A stretch of 64,000 nt of DNA. Origin: Zerene cesonia. Its lineage: Eukaryota; Arthropoda; Insecta; Lepidoptera; Pieridae. The stretch covers positions 10,475,756 through 10,539,755 of the forward strand of contig NC_052120.1 of assembly GCF_012273895.1 (NCBI RefSeq), in the 5' to 3' direction. Position numbers and translations under genes: made by a program. Shown here one piece after another: positions 26,401-36,300 of the stretch (its first letter is position 1; each line of letters starts with the position of its first letter). A model generated the notes under the pieces. That model saw nothing but the letters and a program-made list of their open reading frames with translations, searched no databases and had not been told where the DNA came from.

Positions 26401-27318
26401 ATTGTTTTTTACCGTTGTAATTATCATAATATGAGATTTTCTTAAACGATAGAAGGTTATTTAAAATAATTTTAATGGTCCCATGTAATGAACATTTTTT
26501 TAATAATGTTTTGACTAGTACAATGCCTAGTGATTCTAACAGTTTTTTTTATATATAAAAGAGGATATAAGTCATTCAATACTCCAATTGTTTTGAACGA
26601 ACATTTCCATCTTGAAAATTCGTGGGAATTGTATATTTCAAAATTACATACATATAATATATTTACAGATAGTGTATGTGACAGTTTCAAAGAAGTTATG
26701 TTCAATAAACATAAAATGTACAAATAAAATTTTAATATATGCTTTGTTTTTTCTTACGCACAAGTTTTCAAACTTTTAGCTTTAAATTTATATACCGATA
26801 CACTTTATTATCTATCGCACTTTTTGAAAGATAAATTCCTAATGAAGAATACTACAAAATACTCGTTTTTGGTTTCATGAAACGTAATATTTTTAAATGA
26901 AAAAAAAAAAAAATACATGGACCCTACGACCTTGTGTAAAAACTTAATATTAGTAATATGTATATAATTACACTTAATAATAATCGCTTATAGATAAAAT
27001 AAAGTGAACAGCTGCTTTTCAGTTATGACTCGATTTGGGGTTATCTGTGTAATTACACAGATCAATCAAAATTGATTTCTTTTTGTCCTCTTAGTGTTTC
27101 ATGACAGCCATAACTTATATTTACATTATAATTAACTTAAATAAAAATAATAAACTAAAATAAAACTGATGAGACAATCGGTTTCGCCCTCCAAACTCCA
27201 AACCACCTTACCGTACAAAATACAAAAACAAAAAACAACAATAATTTGGTATTGAACACACTTTCCCTATATTGTACAAAATAAAAAACTAGTGTCTCTC
27301 TGTCATATATTTATCTAG
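23461..27318. other. Spacer between the unidentified gene and the receptor gene
   Basis: Right of about 24,840 it is extremely AT-rich, with no repeats I recognise; the part from 26800 is probably receptor 3' UTR. A GC-elevated patch lies at about 23,600-23,830, and TAGGCGGCCATGACTAC at about 24,701. No coding exon seen. Confidence 0.35.
26804..26809 (-). terminator. Candidate poly(A) signal of the SEFIR receptor gene
   Basis: First AATAAA on the gene strand after the TAG at 27377; none was seen closer. It would give a 3' UTR of about 570 nt containing a (GTT)n tract. RNA data would be needed to confirm the end. Confidence 0.3.
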
Positions 27319-27370
27319 CCTAACAACAACACAACAACAGAACAACAACAACAACAACAACATACAACAG
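27319..27370. repeat. (CAA)n microsatellite just beyond the receptor stop codon
   Basis: ACAACAACAACAACAACAAC with interruptions; it ends about 7 bp before the TAG, so it should be transcribed as (GUU)n in the 3' UTR. Confidence 0.8.
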
Positions 27371-27376
27371 CACCAT

Positions 27377-30300
27377 CTATATGCACAGCACTTCGTCATT
27401 CAGATATCCCGGATTCTCCCTCACGTAATCTAGCAGCTCATCGACCGCCTCGTTGAAGTCTTGCAGCTCCTGTCTGAAGTCAGCGTCGAGCTGGAGGGAC
27501 GTGGGGGTGTTGGGGGTGTTGGGGGTGTCGGCGCTGGGGGCGCTGGGGGCGTCCGGCGGGAACAGGCTCGGGTCCAGGTCCCGCAGCAGCAGCAGAATGT
27601 CCTTGGGCAGCTCGTACCAGCGCAGCGGCGTGATCGTCGGCGCCAGGTCCACTTTAAGCCCGCTTATGCTGGAAGTAGAAAATATTTATTAGAAATCAAA
27701 TAAGAAATATTTTCAGTAGACATATATCAGTGTATGCTCCGTACCAGGGGTCACCAAATGGCGGACCGCCAGCCCATTTGGTGCGGACCGTGTGGTAACA
27801 ATACAAAATATTATAATTATAAAACAGTAATTTGATTTTTTCCCCGCTTTTCGTTTATTTGTTTATTATTAAAATAGTAAATAGTATTTATTAGAATCCA
27901 AATAAATATTATATAGAACCCATTCGTTTTATTTGTTCTTTGAAATTGTATCTATACATATTTAAATAGTACAGTTTGCTTTTTACCTTCCGGACCTCGG
28001 GGGTCATGTTTTTTTTTAAAACGAACCCCTAATAAAGGTAATTGATGACCTCTGCTCTACAATCTCGTTAGGGGCCATCCATAAATTACGTCACAAGTTG
28101 TATAAAACCTTAATATTTTATTTTTTATAAATCAATGTATAAAATTTAAAATGTTTGTTGTCACATCGTTGTTTTAAGAAACCTAAAATTCATGTGATGT
28201 AATATATGGATGGGTTCTTATACAATTAACTATATGTTGTACTTACCAGGGTTTATTTTTTATTTCAGACTATGGATTGTGGAGTTCCGTGACCCCTAGT
28301 GGGGTATGGGGCAGATGATACACATCTGTTTCACTGATCGATTTGCTTACTGGACAAGTAGTAGCCATCGGTGTCTACTGATACATTTTTTGTGTGAGTC
28401 CCAACCGGGAATCGAACCCAGCACCCCTCGGTTCTACGCTAACGCGTTAACGACAAGACCAAGGAGGCGGCATGACACTATCGATTATGCAATAATATGG
28501 GATGTGCTTTTTTTAAGTTTTCATCAAAATCTGCCTCGCCGATGTGAGCGTCATCACTTACCACGTCCAGTTGAAACATCCACCCTGATGCAATGGCGCG
28601 GAGCGATTCAGCTTTGATTTGAGATTTGGTACGTGTTCTACTACCTGTTTATCTGGAGTCGTCGAATGAAGTCTATCTCAATCTCCACTTCTCTCGTCGC
28701 TGCTAAAGACCCTTATTTATCGACTTAGCTGTAGGGAGCACACTCACGTGGCCTTGTAGCACTTGCGGTAGGCGAGCGCGGGGCGCGTGTGCGCGGCCTC
28801 GTGCAGCAGGCGCAGCGCCAGCGCCGCCAGCGCGTCCGCCGCCGCCGGCGCGCGGTACACCACCGCGCGCCCCAGCAGCGGCTGCTCCACTGCGCCCGCG
28901 CACACACAAACAGACTCATTGTAAGATACGTCGTCGTATATGTAGATAGAGTTGGATCCCTCAGCGGGATTCGAACCCGCGTCAGTCGCCGTACCGGGAC
29001 AACGCATGACCCTTGATACGTCAGATGCTTTACTCAGTTAATTACTGCTTTATAACAGTTTGCACAGATAATAATGTATTTTCACAAAAAAAAAATGTAA
29101 ATATACTATTCCATAAATTTACTGATTGTTAACGAAATTGTGTAGAGACAAAAGGTGATTTAGTGTTATGTTGTGGAATTGCTAAGAATGACACGCGTTT
29201 TTTAATAATAGTCGCCGGAAAATGTTTTACTTTAAGAATACACATAAGGTGTTAGGTGTTGCGCATAAAGTGTAGGGTTTTGGGTGTTGGATGTAAGGTG
29301 TAGGGTGTTGAGTGTTAAGTGTTGGATGTAAGGTGTAGGATGTTGAGTGTTGAATATTGCGTGTTGGATGTAAGGTGTAGGGTGTTGAGTGTTAAGTGTT
29401 GGATGTAAGGTGTAGGATGTTGAGTGTTGAACATAGGATGTCGGATGTAGGGTGTTGGGTGTTAAGCGTAGAGGGTACGGTGTAGGGTGTAGGGTGTTGA
29501 GTATTGCGTGTTGGATGTAAGGTGTAGGGTGTTGGGTGTTAAACATAGGGTGTTAGGTGTCGGATGTAGGGTATTGGGTATTAAGCGTAGGGGGTAGGGT
29601 GTAGGGTGTTGAGTGTTGAGTGCTGCGTGTTGGATGTAAGGTATAGGGTGTTGGGTATTGAGCGTAGAGTGTAGGGTATTGAGTGTTGAGCGTAGGTTAT
29701 AAGATGTTGTGTATAGGGTGTTGGGTGTACGCCATAGGCTATAGAGCCTTAAGTGTAGGGTTGTAGGTATACCCAACACGAGTGTTGGGCGTGAGGTGTG
29801 GGGTGTGGGGGTGTGGGGGCGGGGGCAGCACACTCACGCGCCAGGTTGTCGCGCTGCGCGGGGCGGCACAGGTGCGCGGCGGCGGGCGCCTGCAGCAGCA
29901 CGACGCGCACGTCGTCCCGCGCCAGCGCGCGCCGCACCCACTCGCCGGGCGCGCCGGCCGCCGCGCGCCACGTGCCCAGCTCGTACAGGTCGTACACCTG
30001 CGCACGCGCACCGCACGCGATATACCGCACCACATTATACCGTATACGAGTACATCGTATAACATATAAGATATAAAACGTAAGCAGATTTGGTTATGGT
30101 ATATATATGGTTTATAGCCTTCTTAAATAAATGGCCTATCTAATACCGATTGAATTGTTAAAATGGGACCAGTAGTTTTTGAGATTAGCGCGTTGAACCA
30201 AACAAACAAACTCTTCAGCTTTATATTTTTATGGCATAGCGGACAGCTGGTTGGTCTGATGGAAAGCGATTACCAGCGCTCATGAACATTCGCAGAGTGA

Positions 30301-33300
30301 ATGCTTCTATAGAGTAAGGGATAAGAAAAGGATCGACGACGGTAAAGGGGGAATGGACTGGGAAGGGCAAGGAAAGGAAACAGGCCTCCGGCCCCCCCAC
30401 TCGCTTTACGAAACACAGTGGCACGCCACTATTTTGGCGGTTTTCTGCGGGGGTATCGCACACCCCCGGTGCGAGCCGGCCCAATTCGTGCCGAAGCGTG
30501 CTCGAGTCGCACACATGGTGCACACAGTGCGGCACTCACCGGCCCGTCGGCGGCGCGCGCGAGCAGCGTGCGCAGGCGCGCGGCGAGGCGCATGAGCGGC
30601 GCGCAGTCCCGCGCGTACAGCAGCAGCACCTTGTCGCGCGCCGCCCCCCCGCCGCCCCCCGCACCCCCCGCACCCACCATCTCCGCCCCCACACCCTTGT
30701 TCTCCGCCGCCGCCCATCTGCGGACACGTATCGTTTCATTAGGTTAAAATTAATTTATAAAAAAATCAGTAAAAAAGATGATGAAAAAAAATGCCCCGAT
30801 TTTGAAACATTCTTCATAGGTGCTCCGCTCCTGGTGGTTGTTGCGGGATGATATATAGCCTATAGCCTTCGTAAATGGGCTAAAGAAGTGAAATCCCGTG
30901 TCCCCTAGTGGGGTATGGGGCAGATGATGTACATCAGTTTCACAGATCAATTTTCTTTACGGACAAGTAGATGATCAGCCTTCTGTGTCCTGCCAGACCG
31001 AGACATTTTTTGTTTTTTATGCATCCACACCGGGAATTGAACCCAGGACCCCTCGGTACTACGCTCACGCGTTAACCATTGTACCAAGGCCGCCTCCTTC
31101 CGCCTCAAATTCCTAAGAAAATGGGGTAGCTAACTTTGAAAAAAATTTTTCCTGAGATTTAGACATTCAACCAAACAAACAATTTAGCTTAATATAGGAT
31201 ATTCAGTATAGCGCAGTGCTCTGGTGTATATCATGGTGTAGGGAAATACAATTGGGTGTAACATAGTGCAGTGTAATTGCATACATTGCAATCCAGTGCA
31301 GACTGATGTAGTGCAGTAAAATTGTCTCAAATACTATGCAACTCAGTGCAATGAAGTGTAGCACGGTATAGTGTAGTGTAGTGTAGTGCAGTGCAGGTGT
31401 AGTGCAGCGCGTGACTCACTCGAGCGGCGGCGCGCGGCGGCAGCGCGCGGCGGCGGCGAGCAGCGCGGCGAGCGCGAGCGCGAGCAGCAGCGCGGCGCCG
31501 ACCCACCACAGCGCGTCGCCGCCCCCCTCGTCGCGCGGCGCCCGCTCCGCCGCGTGCGCTGCACAGTACACACTTGCTTTGACGCTGCATTCACAGTATC
31601 GACAAACATGCTACTTGATATTAGTAATTAAATATAAAGTTATTTCTTTTAACTATAAGATATAGATTAATTTTGTTTAGCGGGAATATTTGAATGGAAG
31701 GCTCGAGAGAAAGGGGAGGGGAGGAGGGTGGTGTGTGACTCACTGAAGACGCGGTTGGCGTTGGTGAGGCGGCGGAAGAGCGGCGAGGTGTCCCAGGGCG
31801 CGCAGTGCTGCAGGCGCATGTTGTAGCGGCCGTACGCGGCGCGCAGCTCGCAGCGCACCTCGCTCAGCTGCCGCCCGCGCGCGCCGCAGTACCGCGACAC
31901 GTCCGCGCACGCCTGCAACCGCGCACACACACACACACACGCGTGTCAACGTCATCCACATCATTTTGTCATCGAATCGGTTTAACGTCAGAGATAACCC
32001 AGATTTAATCATTACTATTTTTATATACTTAGTCTGGCCATAAATACTGTTACACTTAATTATAAAAAAATATTACATTTGAATTTCGAATCTNNNNNNN
32101 NNNNNNNNNNNNNNNNNNNNNNNNNNNNNNNNNNNNNNNNNNNNNNNNNNNNNNNNNNNNNNNNNNNNNNNNNNNNNNNNNNNNNNNNNNNNNNNNNNNN
32201 NNNNNNNNNNNNNNNNNNNNNNNNNNNNNNNNNNNNNNNNNNNNNNNNNNNNNNNNNNNNNNNNNNNNNNNNNNNNNNNNNNNNNNNNNNNNNNNNNNNN
32301 NNNNNNNNNNNNNNNNNNNNNNNNNNNNNNNNNNNNNNNNNNNNNNNNNNNNNNNNNNNNNNNNNNNNNNNNNNNNNNNNNNNNNNNNNNNNNNNNNNNN
32401 NNNNNNNNNNNNNNNNNNNNNNNNNNNNNNNNNNNNNNNNNNNNNNNNNNNNNNNNNNNNNNNNNNNNNNNNNNNNNNNNNNNNNNNNNNNNNNNNNNNN
32501 NNNNNNNNNNNNNNNNNNNNNNNNNNNNNNNNNNNNNNNNNNNNNNNNNNNNNNNNNNNNNNNNNNNNNNNNNNNNNNNNNNNNNNNNNNNNNNNNNNNN
32601 NNNNNNNNNNNNNNNNNNNNNNNNNNNNNNNNNNNNNNNNNNNNNNNNNNNNNNNNNNNNNNNNNNNNNNNNNNNNNNNNNNNNNNNNNNNNNNNNNNNN
32701 NNNNNNNNNNNNNNNNNNNNNNNNNNNNNNNNNNNNNNNNNNNNNNNNNNNNNNNNNNNNNNNNNNNNNNNNNNNNNNNNNNNNNNNNNNNNNNNNNNNN
32801 NNNNNNNNNNNNNNNNNNNNNNNNNNNNNNNNNNNNNNNNNNNNNNNNNNNNNNNNNNNNNNNNNNNNNNNNNNNNNNNNNNNNNNNNNNNNNNNNNNNN
32901 NNNNNNNNNNNNNNNNNNNNNNNNNNNNNNNNNNNNNNNNNNNNNNNNNNNNNNNNNNNNNNNNNNNNNNNNNNNNNNNNNNNNNNNNNNNNNNNNNNNN
33001 NNNNNNNNNNNNNNNNNNNNNNNNNNNNNNNNNNNNNNNNNNNNNNNNNNNNNNNNNNNNNNNNNNNNNNNNNNNNNNNNNNNNNNNNNNNNNGTAATAA
33101 ATGTTATTTGCAGTTAACAATTTTCTTTTTTCTTTATTACAATATTTATGGCAAGACTAGGTATTTTATTTATTGGGATCGCAACAGTAGATATACAGAA
33201 CATTCATGCATAAACATTACAAAAACAATTGGTCTGGCACATGTACTAATTATAAGCGTCCACAACATTCTTAATATACTTAACATTTATACTTTCAGCA

Positions 33301-36300
33301 TTACAACAACAAAAAAGGGTGTATCAATGTGTTTTCTTTTTTTTCTACTTTTTTTTACTTTCTAATTTATCATTAAATATATTACCACCAACACTTTCAC
33401 CCTTATTAATTATATATTTTGTTATCGAATCGGTATCGTATTAAATAAACGTCAGTATTACTCAGATATAATCAAAACTCTAGTAGAAATTAGACAGAAA
33501 AGTCTTAATTTGGTTTCCCGGTTTTATTACTTTATGGAGATTATCTATTACTTATTATTCAACCTTGTAATCCGTTCCATATCAATGAGTACTCCGATCG
33601 GACGATTGACAAAATAATTATTTAATTACATGCAACTCTCCAAATAAACAATTCGTCAACATCTTCATGTAATCGTAAGTCGTAAGAGATAAAAAAAACA
33701 ATATAAATACACACACACACATATATATATATATATAATATATACTCCGATAAGCGAATGCTCACAAAAATTTGAATATATCCGCGCTTTGATAATTTTA
33801 TATAATTGGCATTAACATTAACTACATAATGCGAAATCCCGTCATAGGATGACGTAAATAGCTGATATATGAATAAATAAATAGCATAAATGATAGCTCA
33901 AATCTCGCTTTGCTTAAAACGGCTATCAGTGAATATATAATATATAAATAATATTATTTAAATGTATTGTTCACTAACGAATATAACATACAAATATTTT
34001 ATTACAAATTACATTTTCCTTAAAAATCAATAGCTGTTCGCTAGTCTCGTTAAAACTCGTGAAAATCTGATTGTGATAAATTTTGTTTGTTTTGATGCAT
34101 TAATAATAACTAGGGAAGATTTAAGAGGCCGTGCCGCAAATCTACTCAATTTGATCATTCTTAATTGAATGATATTGAACAAGCTATCATAAGTAATAAA
34201 AAAGGAATGGACTGGGAAGGAATCACTGAAGAAATCTAACGACGACATGATCGTAAAAATCGTCAGATTATAAATGTAACTCACGAGATTGAAAACTGCC
34301 GAAAAATTTAAATCCATTATATTATCTTATATATAAAAATCAATTGCTGTTCGTTAGTCTCGCTAAAACTCGAGAACGGCTGAACGGATTTCTCTTATTT
34401 TGGTCTTGATATGTCCGTGGAGGTCTAGGGAAGGTTTAAAAGGTGAGAACGATGGGGAAAATATGTCAAAACAATATTCTATGGCGTAACGAAGTTCGCC
34501 GGGACAGCTAGTTTGCTTATAATTTACCTTCCGCGTCATTTTTTGTCAGATTATAATATACGAAAGTGAAATATGCGGACATTCTCGTGCTATGCCTATA
34601 CATGCATGTAATATATTGACATACAGACATTCAAATTGCAATTACTAGAAATTAAAAATATTTTATAGGGTTATTGTAATGTCTGAAGTGTTCGAAACGT
34701 AGAGATAACAGACAATAATATAATAAATAAATCGCGTACAGATCGGCAAAAGTCCGCTCCAACGTGGCCCCTACCATACAATCACATGCCTACATTATTG
34801 ATACTGTATGGATTTTACGATCGATGAAATTAGCGAGATCCTAATTGGGTCGGTTTATTTGTGTTCTTCGATTCAGTCCTTGAATACATTAAAAACCGTC
34901 CGCTTGAGGCGGTGGCGTTGATGTTATATGTTAATAAAAAGTTATAAGTAAGGAATACGCATATTTGGGGGATATACTATGCATGACAAAAAAAAGTATT
35001 ATCCGCCAAAATATAAGCTATTTGTGCTCATTTCTGGTCCACTCAACATACAATTAAAAAATTAGTGAAGCGTAGCAGGCTACAGCTAGCGCCTTTAAAT
35101 TTTAATTAGCATTTTTCAGGCAATCAATTTTATCCTGCTAATTAACAGCACATGTATGATTCCTTGTAAGCGAAAATGGCCTAGGACCAAAAGAACATAC
35201 CTAAGCATTTATGTTAGAACAGTGTATTCATTGTTATAATATCCTGCGGGTTTAAACCTAAATCAAAAAGCTGGTTTGTAACGCTCCCCTCTGAACTGAT
35301 GAGTCTACCAAAATGGAAACAATGTTACTTTACTTAATGTTTTGAACAACCGAAATCTTTTGATTCTTAATTTATGCAATTATAACCACACGTCTCGAGC
35401 AAATAACAAACACTTTTTCCTACTAGAGACTGAGTGGGTTAAATATTTACGAAAGGTTAAGGGTGAACCAAACAACGATATTGTTATGATTCGGAAACGG
35501 CGCTTTGTAATAATGCTTTCCTTACAAGCGTATAGTTATTATATGTATTTGACAATTGTTGATTCTTTTCCTTATTGACTTAATCTTAGAGTATTTATAA
35601 TCATAATATGTATGTTTATGATTAAAAACATTAGTAAAAATGACTTAACAAATTTTGACGGCATTGTGACTGGTACATACAGTTGACGTAATAAGGAAAA
35701 ACACAAAGAATCTCAAATAAATTGGTAGAAGCCGTAGGTATCCCACAAAAATAATAATTGTATAAAAACCCAAGTCTTGCAATCCACCGCTCAGTTTTCA
35801 TTCGTAAGTAATAACAGATCTAAGCAATCGAATAAATTGTGGCAAAATGAGTGCGCGAAAAACAGAGATTATAAAGAAAAGAAAAAATCGATCAAATTGT
35901 GATAGTCAGATAGCGTGTCGTATTGGGCCTGTATTCAAGTGAAACCCGCGAGCGGCTGCCAAGATTAGCGTTACGCGCTCTCGCTGGGGAAGTCCGGAAA
36001 TGCGTGTATGTCATCAACTATTTATTTCAACAAAAATCCTTCTTGGAACCGTCTATTTAATTTTTTACCATCAAAAATTCTTTTTTCAAACAAAACGTGG
36101 CCTTTAAGTTGAACCTAATATTGCTCTATCAACACATAATTTTTTTTCACTCAAATATCAGCTAAGTATAAAAAAATTCTCAAGCATTAAGGAAGTTGCA
36201 TATAGAAAATACATAAGAATTATAAAGAAAATTTACTAAGGCAGTTTGACTTGTATCCAACTAGAAAACGAAGTAGGTTTACACTACAAAAAGGCGTGAG

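Noticed and set aside
28945..29020. tRNA gene
   Set aside because: Only the T-arm/B box is intact; no cloverleaf or acceptor stem, so it was treated as a SINE relic. The same holds for 17508-17580.
29232..29833. ORFs of 104-123 codons on the minus strand with repeated TPYIQHAILNT-like peptide
   Set aside because: They are translations of the degenerate minisatellite, not protein.
29782..30851. Many overlapping Arg/Ala/Pro-rich ORFs on both strands
   Set aside because: Shadows of GC-saturated SEFIR exons 6 and 7; only the frame with splice-phase agreement was kept.
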